DNA from: Hyparrhenia diplandra
Lineage: Eukaryota > Streptophyta > Magnoliopsida > Poales > Poaceae
DNA: 64,000 nucleotides
Direction of reading: 5' to 3'
Assembly: GCA_015847255.1 (NCBI GenBank)
Contig: JADLZK010001344.1
Span: 1-64,000 of the forward strand
Under the pieces are notes generated by a model. The model was not told where the DNA came from. It made no database searches and saw only the letters and a list, made by a program, of their open reading frames with translations. The translations under genes and the position numbers were made by a program. Below, piece by piece: positions 42,077-52,293 of this stretch; position 1 is the first letter of the stretch; every line of letters starts with the position of its first letter.

Positions 42077-42270
42077 TATAGCGGTTAGCTCCTTAATAGA
42101 TTCCTAGAGAAAGAGTTCGTCCAGGGGCGGTTCAGGACCAACTGGGACTGGTGGTTTCTTCCATTATTCGTAATTCGAGGTATTACCGAATTGTTCAGTA
42201 GGGTCATCCTCGAAGAACGGGAGATCTGACCATGCGGTCTCCTTTGGTTCTAGTTCAGGCGAGGGTCTCT

Positions 42271-42978
42271 CTAAAGATATTTGGGTTTGGTAGTAGCCGA
42301 AGAGACTTCCTCTTGTTTCTGCTTGGGTTCTACTCGGATGGGTTCTAACGGAGGAGTATTCTCAAGAATACGGATTAGGAGAGCTTCTCCTTCCACTGTG
42401 GTTTTATGTGCAAACGACCCTCCGGTAGCTAAGTCAAGTAGTAGAGCAGTAGCTCTATCCAAGCCTAACTAGAAATGCTGTAAAAGCACGTGGCTCGGGA
42501 TGGACAGATCTAGGCCAGATCTGGTAAGAATGGTAAAACAGTCCCAGGCTGCACCTATGGGTTCACCCTCTTTTTGTTGGAAGTTGAGTATCTCTTGTTG
42601 TAGGGCCGCGATTCTAGATAAAGGATAGAACGCGAGGCAAAACCTATGTCGCAATTCTTCCCAGTCTCCATTTACCAACCCTACGTTGTGGGCGTACCAT
42701 TGAGTCACCCTCTCAGTGAGAGAGAACGGAAACAACTTCCACCGTAAAGTGTCATGTGTCATGCCCGCAATAGTCAGGCATCCACAGAGCTGCTCAAACT
42801 CCCATAGGTGATAATAAGGGTCTTCATATTCCGAGCCTGAAAAGGCTCGGGCCTGAACCATGGCTATGAAGCCAGGGCGGAGCTCATAATCTAAAGCTGT
42901 GATTGGCTTCGCAGATCGGCGTGGTTCTACGAGCTCGCCCTTAGGAGCGGATAGGATTTGTAAGGTGGGTTGCTCCAT
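42271..42978 (-). pseudogene. gag: AthB gag
   Basis: From Met at 42978: Pro-Gly-Phe-Ile-Ala-Met-Val, Asp-Pro-Tyr-Tyr-His-Leu-Trp-Glu-Phe, Phe-Pro-Phe-Ser-Leu-Thr-Glu-Arg-Val-Thr-Gln-Trp-Tyr and Leu-Gln-Gln-Glu-Ile-Leu-Asn-Phe-Gln-Gln, the Athila Retrotrans_gag pattern. The stop at 42471-42469 is followed in frame-like fashion by Leu-Asp-Arg-Ala-Thr-Ala-Leu-Leu-Leu-Asp-Leu-Ala-Thr-Gly-Gly-Ser to 42271. A spacer with stops joins it to the protease domain. Gag is shortened relative to autonomous Athila. Confidence 0.87.
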
Positions 42979-43092
42979 GGGTAAGGAACTATTTTTGGGT
43001 TTTTCTTTATAGGAGAAAATCTAGACACACAGGTCGACTAGGTCTGAAATACAACTACGACAACCGTCCCCGGCAATGGCGCCAGAAATGCT
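42979..43092 (-). other. AthB leader with primer-binding-site-like sequence
   Basis: Next to the LTR the minus strand reads AGCATTTCTGGCGCCATTGC, with TGGCGCC at about 43078-43084, in the place of a PBS. Confidence 0.6.
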
Positions 43093-44427
43093 TGTTGGTG
43101 TTTCTTAGCGAAAGCAGCAAAGTCCGCAAGCGCACGGGAAATACCGTTGTAGCACTTCACCCGGTGATAAATAGGGTATCGTATAATTCGCAAGGACGGT
43201 CGTGTAGAGGGCTTTCTGGCCTGTGTCTACCCAAGGCAAGGTTAGGTTCTATGAGTAATGAGGTATCTCTATGGGATTAGATTTCCAGGCAGGGATTTCT
43301 CGTGTTGTTATCTCCTTACTTTGGGCACCGGCCCTCGCCCAAACCGGGTAGAGTCCGGCAATTAGATCTACGTCACACCCGAACGTGGAGGGATTACAAG
43401 GGACGGACAAGGCTGTCACGACCCTGCCGCCTACCCTCACGACCGTGGGGTGCTTCGCAAAAGGTAGGTGAACGCTAGTCCAAACACCACGTTTGCACTA
43501 TTGGTCACAGCTCTTGATGTTGGCCAAGGTTCCCCGGTCAAAGAGTTCCTTCACCAAGAACTAATGCTCTTACGAGACAATCTACCGATCTAGCAAGATT
43601 ATAACAACTTAAGATAATATGCTTGGAAAGACAATAAGCCGAAAGATAATCACAAGCTTGCTCACCAAAATGTAAGAAGCTTGTAGAGGTACAAGCGTCG
43701 TGGTACCGACAAGTCCGGCACTCCGACCTCCTAGGAACCGCGGATCACCGAGGGCACTCCGACAACTCCGAGTAGAAGGAGCAAAGTTTCCTTCTAGCTT
43801 TTCCCTCTCTCACTCTCTAGAATTGGAAGATGAGAAGAAGACTAATCTACTCTCTTGCTCAAGTGTGCTGAATTCTCCTTGAAGTGATGCTTGAGGGAGA
43901 GGTAGAGGGTCTCCTTTTATAGCTTGAGTGTAGGGGGTCTTTGGAAAATGTCCTCCGCCCCCATTATGGCCAAACCGACCAGGAATAGGCGGTTTGGAGG
44001 TTCACTGCACCTGGTCAAGCCTGCCACCGATGTTCTCTGGAGTAAAGGAACCGCCACGCACTGGCTTGGCCCTACCTGTCGGGATCAGGGTGCGGGCGCA
44101 CCCTGGCTGGCCCTGATCCAGCCCAACTTTGGCGTGTCATCCTCATTCGTTATCTTGGGCCTGGTGTTGACGTGGAAAACCTGAGTTCATGGCCCATCCG
44201 AGGTAAGTTGGCTTGGCTTGCCATTTGTCTCCTTTGGGCCTTTTTCTATTTATTGTTTTTATTCTTCTTTTCTTTGTATTTTGGCCCAAAGTGCACACAT
44301 TCTTGATTTGTACCTACAAAGCCAAATATACACCAAAACTATGGAATTTGTTAATTTATAACCCCTATTTCTAGGTTGTTTTGGTGTATGTTGACGGTGT
44401 TTAAACTGTAGTTGGTTACCGTCAACA
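43093..44427 (-). repeat. AthB 5' LTR
   Basis: TGTTGGTGTTTC ... TACCGTCAACA, 1335 bp. It carries the core boxes TCCGCAAGCGCACGGG, TTGTAGCACTTCACCCGG and GGTATCGTAT near the left end, the ACACCACGTTTGCAC box at about 43485, a minus-strand CTATAAAAGGAG TATA box at about 43911-43922 and the GC-rich inverted repeat 44086-44103. The partner 3' LTR is lost. Confidence 0.85.
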
Positions 44428-46354
44428 GTCCGCAGTGCACTTAAATGGGCCCGGGCTGAGAACCTTACATGGGACGTCATGTTATAGTCCACTAGACAGC
44501 ATGGGAGCTCCCTAGCCCAGAAGAGGCAACTTAGAGTTAGAACAACTCTTTTCAGAGCAAGACTCCACCAAATCATATTAGCAAGTCTGAAAAAGACAAC
44601 GCTAAAGGCCTAACGGAAAAACCAGACGGCCAGGAGCAAGCCTAAACCCTAAACTCCTTTATTACAAGTTACATGGGAAACAACTCCCTACAAGATACAA
44701 AGAAGACTCAAGTGCACGGGGAGCCCGAAAAGAACTCCCACGTACAAGATACAAAGAAGACTAGGAGCCCAACAACTCTGAAGAGTACTTCCAAGAAGGC
44801 AGTAGGAGTCCACGTCCAAGGGCGACGAAGATGGAGCGCCAGGACCTGCTCCCAAACTCCACCACGAAAGAGTCGGCACCTGCACAAAAGTACTCGAAGC
44901 ACGAAGAACCCTGGTGGAACAGGGGAACAACGAGCCATAGATTTCCAAAGTTGCTAGAGAGGGAAGAAGACCCCTTGCAAGCACAACACTCTCCACAGGA
45001 GTGAAGTACCATAAGAATGCAACCATGGCGGTTCCTCAAGAACTCAAAGGCTGAAAGACAGGACAAGATGGCCCCCTTGCATGAAGCAAAAGGAACAAGC
45101 ATGTCCATGTCAAACAACCCAATATAGATGAAGAGGATCAGACAAGCCGACCAAGAAATCACCTTAGCCCGTAGCAAGCTAGTGTGAAACTAGAAGTAAA
45201 CTACCCCCCTCCTCAACAGAGGCCGGCAAAGTGGGACAAGACGAAGGAGCAACGATGAACTTAGCCAGCTATGGCCAAGTTTACAACACAGAGCATCCCT
45301 CTCCCACTGCCAGTAGCATAAAGGAGTGGAGCGACCACCGGAGAAGTCCCCTTCTACTCCGTTTCACAAGACATCCCTCACTCGCAAAATAAGAACCTCA
45401 GAAGGCTCAAGACTACGCCCGGGGGCTGATCCAACTCACTCAACGGCAACGCCATGGACCAGAAGCTCAGAGAAGCTTTTTTCTACAAGAGGAGAGATAC
45501 TCCAAGAGGAAGAAGAAGCAGAGAAGAAGAAAGACGCTCTGGTTTTCCAACAAGAAAGGCGGTCCAATTTATAGGCAAAAATCGCCATGCCTATGGACCA
45601 GGTCCACAGAAGACGAGGCAATCAGCAGTGAACGGTCACCTCAATTCTAGGAGCAGCCAATTCATTGTGATGACTGCAACACGCAGACGTTTCCTGAAAA
45701 GCCGGTGCAGTAAAATCGCACTGCGCGACCCGTGACTGCATGGAAAAAGAGAAACAGTCGAAATTCCTGGAGGACAAGAAGAACCTCTAGGAGCTCTATC
45801 TACAAAAGAACTTCAAGATGCTCGGGGGCTACAGTATACCCGGGATAGAATTTCTCCAAAAATAACTCTGGAGCGAGAAGAACTCGAAGACAGAGGAGGA
45901 GAACTCGAAGACCTTCCAGCTCTTTGTGCCAAAAAAGCAAGAAGCTCGGGGGCTACACCTTACGGGTGCACTTTTTTTAAAAAGTGCACACCGTATGATC
46001 TCAAGAATCGCGACGAGGCTTCATCCGAGAAGAGCAAAAACAGCTCTCACGACTCAACCTCGAGATGCTCGGGGGCTCGTAGGGTGAGATCCTTCAAGAA
46101 AGAACTCGAAGACGGAGCTCTAACACGGCAAGGACTCGAAGACAGAGCCCTAATATGCCAAGAACTCGAAGACATAGGAGGAGAACTCGAAGATCTTCCG
46201 GCTCTTTGTGCCAAAAAGCAAGAAGCTCGGGGCTACACCCTACGGGTGCACTTTTTTCAAAAGCACACACCGTATGATCTCAAGACCATATCAAGGCTTC
46301 ATCCGAGAAGAGCAGAGCAGCTCTCATGACTCAACCTTGAGATGCTCGGGGGCT
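44428..46354 (+). mobile_element. Tat1-family 3' internal fragment
   Basis: Begins GTCCGCAGTGCACTTAAATG, matching Tat1 from about 5538, then diverges. From 45207 it is nearly colinear with 12770-13924. No pol or intact antisense gene is present. The middle (44640-45200) has minus-strand open stretches without a recognised domain. It ends with repeat units bearing GCTCGGGGGCT near 45821, 45944 and 46067, hairpins at 45961-45995 and 46241-46274, and the tract GATGCTCGGGGGCT before the LTR. A minus-strand TATA box (CCTATAAATTGG, about 45568-45577) sits upstream of an ATG at 45455, as at 13130. Confidence 0.8.
45961..45995. repeat. Near-perfect hairpin typical of Tat1-family 3' repeats
   Basis: TACGGGTGCACTTTTTT pairs with AAAAAGTGCACACCGTA. 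Equivalent hairpins are at 10373-10408, 12109-12141, 13529-13563, 13810-13843 and 46241-46274, with varying mismatch. Confidence 0.85.
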
Positions 46355-46880
46355 TGTGGATACGGGATCACCAAAGAGCTCTACCGAGTTGTTCGCAGGG
46401 TTCTATCCTAGCCTACGACCACAAACAACTCATAGAAGGCAATGGAAGCGTAGCTATGGTGACTTATGTTGTAACTAGGATAGAACTCTAGTCAAGTACC
46501 ATGTTTAGAGATCGGGTGTTCGAATCCTCATCGAACAACCCTCTCTGTACCCGACTAGGATCGTAGCAAGCTCCTTGGCCCCTTAAACTATAAAAGGTGG
46601 ACAAGGAGCACATCGTAGGGAGAGGGAGGAAAAAGCTTGGACACAGCAAGCGTTGTAAACACCACAACCAGTTCTCGGTTGACCCCATCAATCAAAAACA
46701 GGCTCACGCTGACTGGACGTAAAGGTCTTTATTCGATCAAGGATCGAGGGCCCGAACCAGTATAAAAACCCCACTCTCAATGTCAGCTGCGCAACAAACC
46801 GCCGGGCTCCAGGTTCATCGAGGCCCGAACAAACTGCCCGGTTCACCCCGTGGCAGGCTCTCGGTCGTAAAACATTGACA
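46355..46880 (+). repeat. Tat1-family 3' LTR, second copy
   Basis: TGTGGATACGGGATCACC ... AACATTGACA, 526 bp, homologous to 12226-12769, with ACTATAAAAGGTGG TATA box at about 46588. It directly follows the polypurine-like tract. Confidence 0.85.
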
Positions 46881-47039
46881 GTCGGCCAATGTGTCAAAAT
46901 ATGCCAAAGTGGCCCAAAATAGGTGTGGTAAATGTTGTGACTATGTATATGAAGAAAATCTATTTACTTTTTATGTGCAAGCTCGAGAGTAAAAACATGT
47001 AGATTTTAGTTATATGAAATTAGGCACAGGCATAAGATC

Positions 47040-47240
47040 TATCATGTCAACTTTCGGTTCAGGTAAAGAACGCTCGAGAAAAAGTTTAAGACATTGACCA
47101 CTTACCTTAAAGATGTTGCCGTCGTCATGTAGACTCCATGACTCGAGGCGTTATTGATGAGGTATGGTCCGTCCCATTTGATTTTGAGCTTTCCATGCCT
47201 GAACAACTTGTATCTTTATTTCTTTCATTCCTCCCCCACA
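47040..47240 (-). pseudogene. Integrase C-terminal remnant of AthF
   Basis: Minus strand reads His-Gly-Lys-Leu-Lys-Ile-Lys-Trp-Asp-Gly-Pro-Tyr-Leu and later a Val-Asn-Val-Leu-Asn-Phe-Phe stretch, matching the integrase tail that AthB has at 38500-38350. A stop separates the two parts. A CAAGTGTGGGGGAGG tract lies directly downstream (47237-47251). Confidence 0.6.
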
Positions 47241-47251
47241 CTTGAAGTTTG

Positions 47252-47684
47252 TATTGTAAGGTGTTTTAGCTGATGTAGCTCATATGTTCATAGGCACCAC
47301 CAATCTGTCTTTCTTTTCAATCTCCACCTGAAAGGTTAGCGACCAAAAATACCCAAAGGACAACTTATTCTAAAACGTGTTATTGCTTTTATTTGAGAAG
47401 GAAAAACAAAATCTATGTTAATCCAGGCTATCTCCTAGAAGTGCTTTGTTTTTTTTGGTTAGAAGCTTGACCAAGGGAACTTCATCTTGGAAGTGCTTTT
47501 TTTTTTTTTTTTTTTTTTGGTTAGAAGCTTGACCAAGGGAACTTCATCTTGCAGCTATCTTTGGTGTTGTCATTCCCATCTCACCACCAATTATTGATGT
47601 ATCATTGAAGTTTTAGCTGCAAGGTTAGTTCCACAGTGCATCCACGAAATCTGCAATGCTTATGGTAAACATATGCATCTACAA
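47252..47684 (-). other. AthF spacer with a local duplication
   Basis: No gene seen. A ~40-bp segment (GGTTAGAAGCTTGACCAAGG...) occurs at 47457-47491 and 47519-47553, with poly-T runs before each (the second about 23 T). Confidence 0.6.
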
Positions 47685-49830
47685 TCAACCTTCTAAACAT
47701 TTTGCTAAAGAGGACCAGAAGTGGTTGTAGTACGCATGCGTGCACTGTGCACCCAGCAAGACTAACTCTGGAGAGGCCTGATGTGAGCATGGTTCATTTG
47801 GTGTACCAAGGATGAAGCTACCATGCTTGTTAATGGAATCCATTCCTATGATCTCCAGAGTTGATGCCTCACAAGGTTCCATGGCCCATGAATTCTCTAA
47901 CATAAGAGATTCATCATGAAAGCTTGATGTTGGCTCTCGATCATGGTCGAGGGCAACGTAGTATGGGCCAGCGGGAAGAGGCTCAGACTCAACCAAGAGA
48001 GAGGATGATAGTCCATCTTCACAATGGTGAAGAAAATCTTCCAATTCATACTCGTGAGGAGTAGAAAGTTCTACATCCTTGACGAGAGTAGGATCGGATG
48101 ATGCGAATGGGGATTCGTGCATCATTTCCTCTAGTGGGTTTTTCTTGGGAAGACGCTTCGCCATATGATGTTCTATACAAGAGGTAGGAATGGCAGAAGT
48201 GGCTTCCCTAAGCTTATCGTCTAGGCTCCTTAAGGATGAGTTAAGAAGTTTTTCTAGTGGGTAGCCTAGGAGGGGATCAAGATCGAGGATATCGAAGATG
48301 CTAAAGTCCAAATTAATCTCGATCTTGTTTATTATGAGTGGTATGGCACTTGCGACACTGTTGGTATAAATTAACGCAAACAGAAAAATCCGCAAGCGCA
48401 CGGACACTGATGTAGCTTTCACCCGGGAGTATTCCAAGGTATCGATTTTCACGGGGAACGTGAAGTGTACTAGGAGAATTAGGATCGTTCAAAGAAAGAT
48501 ATATGGTATAGGTAGAGAGGTTTTTGAGTTTTCTAAGTGGTTTTATCTAATTAAAGGCTTACTATACTTTATCTACTTTGGAGCAACAGGTCCGTTCCAA
48601 CTCTCGAAAAAGACTGGGAAGAAGGTAGTTGGAAGAAGGCTGCCAAAAGCTCTACGAAAACACCAATCCACACGTGGTGGCTTGCACAGGCCTAACAGGG
48701 CTGTCACCCCTGGGGCTATCAAAACTAACCGTAGGATTGAGCGCAACCTCAGGTAAACTATAGTCTAGACACCACGTCTACACTACCGTTTACTACTCTA
48801 ATCTAGATCTAAAGACTAGAGCACTCAATACAAGCGGAGATCCAGTAAATAAGGTAAAGCAAGAACTAAAATTAAATACTTAGAAATAATAAATAAAGAA
48901 CCTAGAGATTGCTGACAGGTCCAAAAGTGGTCGAACCGGTCGAACCAGGTGCTGTCTGCGTTTACTGGAGAAAGAAAAGGGAATCTGGGCAGCTGAACCG
49001 GTCGGTTCCCGTGGTCCAGCCAAATCTGGGCGAGCGGACCACGCCCTGTCTAGCTCCTCCATTGCTGCGCCGCCACGTGGCCCGTCTGCCGGCCGAGCGG
49101 AGCGCTCGCCCGATTTCTCACGCGGACGCGCGCGCGTGCGTCTCAGCGTGGGGAGCACCAGCGCCACGTGTCGATGGCTGACAGGTCCGCGCTGTCGCAT
49201 GTCCGGCCGTGGGGAGCAGCTGGGACCCATGTGTCAGTCATGCATGGTTTTGTTATTGCATGTAGATTTCTATTTATGGCAAATTTGATATCTCTTCCGT
49301 CCGAAGGCCAAATATAACAAGTTATATATCCATTTCGATCAGTGCGACGAACTCTACGTAATGGTGTACTCCAATTCTTCATATGAGATACTTTTATTCA
49401 ACGAAAAATTCAACATTCCTGCAAAACATCTGAGAGCAACACAACTCGCGTGGAACTTGTTAGAATCAAACCCTAGTCTATGTTGATATTCATTTTATGC
49501 CCTTATTTTATGTTTAGTTGACTATTAAAATTATGCTTTAACAGGTGTCAACAGACACCTCGACATTTAAGAATGTGTCCAAAAGGACAACTCTTGAGGA
49601 GCATATCGGATGGTCCTAGCGGGACATTGCCCAAAAGAGTTTCCGCTAGGTGGCATGGCATGTTGTTTACCTCCATGATGGGGTTACAATGGGCCTCTAC
49701 GAAAATCCCTCTAATAGAACATGGAATGATCGTAGAAGGTGTATATCAGTTCTGGTCTGACCCCCTCCCAGAGTTTGTATCGTGTCTATGTGCTCGCGAT
49801 TTAGCTGAGCTTCATTCATTCAATACAAGG
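47685..49830 (-). pseudogene. Second protease-like domain and acidic tail of AthF, split by a solo LTR
   Basis: Reading across the LTR (49559 joined to 48353 with one copy of GACAC) keeps frame: Ile-Pro-Cys-Ser-Ile-Arg-Gly (about 49735), His-Leu-Ala-Glu-Thr-Leu-Leu-Gly, Lys-Cys-Arg-Gly-Val-Ala-Ser-Ala, then Asn-Lys-Ile-Glu-Ile-Asn-Leu-Asp-Phe and Leu-Leu-Gly-Tyr-Pro-Leu-Glu-Lys-Leu-Leu. It parallels the neighbouring domain at 50400-50090. The active-site position reads Cys-Asn-Pro-Ile-Met-Glu. After it come an acidic segment (Glu-Tyr-Glu-Leu-Glu-Asp-Phe) and Pro-Ala-Gly-Pro-Tyr-Tyr-Val-Ala-Leu-Asp, ending in a stop at 47685. Confidence 0.72.
48354..49558 (-). mobile_element. Solo LTR (family C) with target duplication GACAC
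   Basis: LTR 48359-49553, TGTTGGTATAAATT ... GGTGTCAACA, 1195 bp. GACAC at 48354-48358 and 49554-49558. It shares the core TCCGCAAGCGCACGGA / TGTAGCTTTCACCCGGG / GGTATCGATT and a ~75-bp stretch (GACTGGGAAGAAGGTAGTTGG...) with solo LTR A. The part at 48900-49200 is unusually GC-rich. No internal region is present, so it arose by LTR-LTR recombination. Confidence 0.92.
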
Positions 49831-50767
49831 CCATAGAGCCGAGTGTGAGGATAAAAAAAAAAGGTGTACTATTCCAAATTGCTTCGGAAAAGCATGTCAC
49901 TTCAACTAACCATTCCTCCTTCTTGGCCTCCTTAAGAGAAGAATTGTTAGGAGGCTTAGGAGGTAAAGGAGGTACCGTAGCGCTAGGGGAAGGTTCTGTC
50001 GAAGGATTTCTAGAATGATCAGCATGGATAGAAGCGGATTCCCTAAACTTTCCATCTGAGCACCCTTGAGTTTTATCAAGAAGTTTTTCTAATGGGAAAC
50101 CTAGGAGAAGATCAAAATAGATGATGTCGTAGATGTGAAAATCTAATCGTACCTCTATTTTGTCTATGATGATCGACACATCCCTAGCAATCCCCCGACA
50201 TTGGAAAAGGTAGTCTCCAGAGGGACTTCTAAGGTATCTATCGGTAGGGATCATAGGCTTGCTACCCACAAGAGTATCCAAAAGGTACTCAGATATGATA
50301 CAAGCCCCGGCAATAGGGTCATGAATGGCTTTTACAGTGTTTCCCTTGATGGAACAATGGATGGTCGTGGTAGTCAAGCTCGTTTGAATTGCTTCAGGTG
50401 TATGCTTTAACTCCTTTGACATGTCCATTGTTGCCACATGATTCCAAACTTCGTTACGGGACTCATAAGGGCACATCAATGCCATAGGCTTTTCGTGCCT
50501 AGAGTGATTCGAGGCATTTCTAATGTCTATAGAAGGGTTATCCTCGAATTGGGAAGAGAATTCCAAAGGTTGAATTTCTTCTTCCTTCGGTGTTTGTGGT
50601 TCGGGAGAAGGCTCTCTAAAAGAATCGTGAAGTGTGTAAGATGATGGCTCAAATTCATCTAATGAGAGACTCTCATGGATCGGCTCAAACTCTGGGTGCG
50701 GTTCATTTTGATCGGTATGGGAAGAAGAGGTTTCTAAGAGGCAATCTAGGTTATCTCTTCTTTCCAT
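49820..50767 (-). CDS. Open 315-aa gag-pol fragment of AthF with a protease-like domain
   Basis: An uninterrupted frame: an acidic, Ser/Pro/Glu-rich N-terminal half (1-95), a Met-Cys-Pro-Tyr-Glu-Ser-Arg-Asn segment, then a retropepsin-like domain (about 132-245) with Ala-Ile-His-Asp-Pro-Ile-Ala-Gly-Ala at 147-155 (Asp150 kept but Asp-Thr/Ser-Gly lost) and Leu-Leu-Gly-Phe-Pro-Leu-Glu-Lys-Leu-Leu near 223-232, then a Pro-rich tail. It is not a host gene: the same domain is in AthB and again directly downstream. Its openness may be chance or a recent origin. Confidence 0.6.
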   Translation of the reverse strand: MERRDNLDCLLETSSSHTDQNEPHPEFEPIHESLSLDEFEPSSYTLHDSFREPSPEPQTPKEEEIQPLEFSSQFEDNPSIDIRNASNHSRHEKPMALMCPYESRNEVWNHVATMDMSKELKHTPEAIQTSLTTTTIHCSIKGNTVKAIHDPIAGACIISEYLLDTLVGSKPMIPTDRYLRSPSGDYLFQCRGIARDVSIIIDKIEVRLDFHIYDIIYFDLLLGFPLEKLLDKTQGCSDGKFRESASIHADHSRNPSTEPSPSATVPPLPPKPPNNSSLKEAKKEEWLVEVTCFSEAIWNSTPFFFILTLGSMALY

Positions 50768-50918
50768 TAGAGTTTGGTGTTCAAACTAACCTCCAGCACG
50801 GATGTCGAGTTCTCGTGCAGATTCTATGTCTAAGCACGAGTAAAAGATGCACAATGATGCATCATCGTGCATAGACAAGTTTGGGCTAGATGCCAATAGG
50901 TGTAAGAACCTAGCCCAT
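50768..50918 (-). other. AthF segment upstream of the open fragment
   Basis: Minus-strand coding-like sequence (Asp-Ala-Ser-Leu-Cys-Ile) of the same element, cut at 50918 by the next LTR. Confidence 0.4.
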
Positions 50919-52278
50919 TGTTGGTATTTGATAAGCCTACAGAAATATTTATAATAATCCGCAAGTGAACGGATACTAGTGAGCATTTCACCCGGGAGAG
51001 GGTTTTATATCGAATCCACAGGGAGGATGGTGTGAGGATAAGCGAGGCATATAACTAATCCCCGAAAGCAAAGAATCAAGGAACGGGAGAGGATAAAGAG
51101 GTAAGAAGATTCCTATGGTTGTCTAGTTCTTCTTCTTGTAAGCTATGTTGATATTGTCTTAAAGGGACGTACTCAAAGGAAAGCAAGGTCGAAACTTACT
51201 ATTCCTCCAGCAACATAGTCCTGCTTGTCCTATCCAACGGGATGTGGATCCAAAGGAATCAATGGTACTGTCACTACCATGAACTACCACAATCCGGAAG
51301 GTAGGGTGCATTCATAAGCAACTTCGATCTAGGCACCACGCCTACACCTAAGCATACCCCTCTAATCTATAGATTCCCATAGATTAAAGTACTCAAAGAG
51401 TTATGAACAATCGAACAATACTAACACTTGAGATAAGATGATTACTTACTCAAACAAGAAGTTAATCCACCATAGAAGTCTCGGGATCAAGTGCCACAAG
51501 GCCTTTGATCCCAGGAGGAGGTACAAGCGTAGAGGAGTCACCGACATGTCCGGTGCTTCCCCTTCTTCTCCTCCACCCACTCTTTAGCTCTCAAGACTAG
51601 ATCTAGTCACTTTCATGGAGGACTATGGATCTAATCTATCAACTTGATATTTGCTCTCAACTCACTCTAATCCTTCTAGTTCTACATGATCTTCTAATAT
51701 AGATTAGAACTAGAGAGGAGAGGTTGTCCTCACATTGGGACACCTCTGCCAAAAGGTCAAGAGATAATGAGATAGAATGAGTTAGGGTTTAACCCCGGGG
51801 GGTCGGGGGTCTTCTTATATAGGCCTTGGCGATGAACGATGACCATTGGATCAAACCGACCTTCAATAACGGTGTAGATACAACCTCAAAGTCGGTTACA
51901 AACCGACCTAGGAAGATGAGCCCGACATATCGTAGCTTTGGCGCGGCCGGCCTAAATCCCTCCTCCGGAGGCCGCCGGGGGTTGGTCTCCCTCTCGGCTT
52001 CTCATTTCTTCTGGTGTCTTCTAGTATCTTCTAGAGTGTTTTAGTCCACATTTTGGGTTGAGTTACTTCACGGTCAAGTCTTGTCATCATATGAGATGTA
52101 TATTCCGGAACTTTCTCCATTCTTCTCTGCATTTATCTGTTAAGTCCCTGAAAATATATAAATCACCAAAGCTCGTGGAATTATGTTAGTAAAGCCCTTA
52201 GACTTATGTTGATATTCATTTTATGCCCTTATTTCATATTAGTTGATTAGTAATATTATGCTATAACAGGTGTCAACA
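50919..52278 (-). repeat. AthD 3' LTR (family D)
   Basis: TGTTGGTATTTGATAAG ... AACAGGTGTCAACA, 1360 bp. The left (R/U5) part has the core boxes TCCGCAAGTGAACGGA and CATTTCACCCGGG. The right (U3) part, including the CTTATATAGG box near 51815 and CAATAACGGTGTAGAT, closely matches the solo LTR at 56218-57995. Confidence 0.85.
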
Positions 52279-52293
52279 AGCTCCCCCAAGCTT
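52279..52293 (-). other. AthD polypurine tract
   Basis: Minus strand AAGCTTGGGGGAGCT next to the 3' LTR, identical to that of AthE1. Confidence 0.7.

Larger units (their letters stand above)
13939..44427 (-). mobile_element. Athila-lineage element (AthB), minus strand, split by Tat2
   Basis: Minus-strand order is 5' LTR (44427-43093), PBS-like site, gag, protease-like domain, RT, RNase H, integrase (to about 38330), a 3' region with an extra ORF (16233-15427), and a purine tract at 13944. Tat2 (16573-38134) is inserted in the 3' region with a perfect 5-bp duplication. The 3' LTR is missing: only TCAACA remains before the tract, joined to a truncated Tat1-family LTR. No target duplication can therefore be checked. 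Flanks belong to different parts of the Tat1 family, so a deletion accompanied or followed insertion. Confidence 0.85.
46881..50918 (-). mobile_element. Deleted Athila-type element (AthF), minus strand
   Basis: Contains on the minus strand two protease-like domains (about 50400-50090 and 49720-48240) and a remnant of the integrase C-terminus (about 47220-47050), with RT, RNase H and the integrase core missing. No own LTR is certain. A solo LTR (48359-49553) sits inside the second protease-like domain. Left edge abuts the Tat1-family LTR, right edge abuts the LTR of the next element. Confidence 0.75.

Noticed and set aside
13939..44427. AthB as a simple insertion into one Tat1-family copy
   Set aside because: The left flank is the 3' end plus LTR start of the family, the right flank an earlier internal part. 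The flanks are not contiguous and no duplication is present.
44688..45177. Protein gene on the minus strand of the Tat1-family fragment
   Set aside because: Cys/Leu/Ser-rich translations in overlapping frames without domain landmarks or splice continuity. Possibly a decayed 3' end of an antisense gene, but unsupported.
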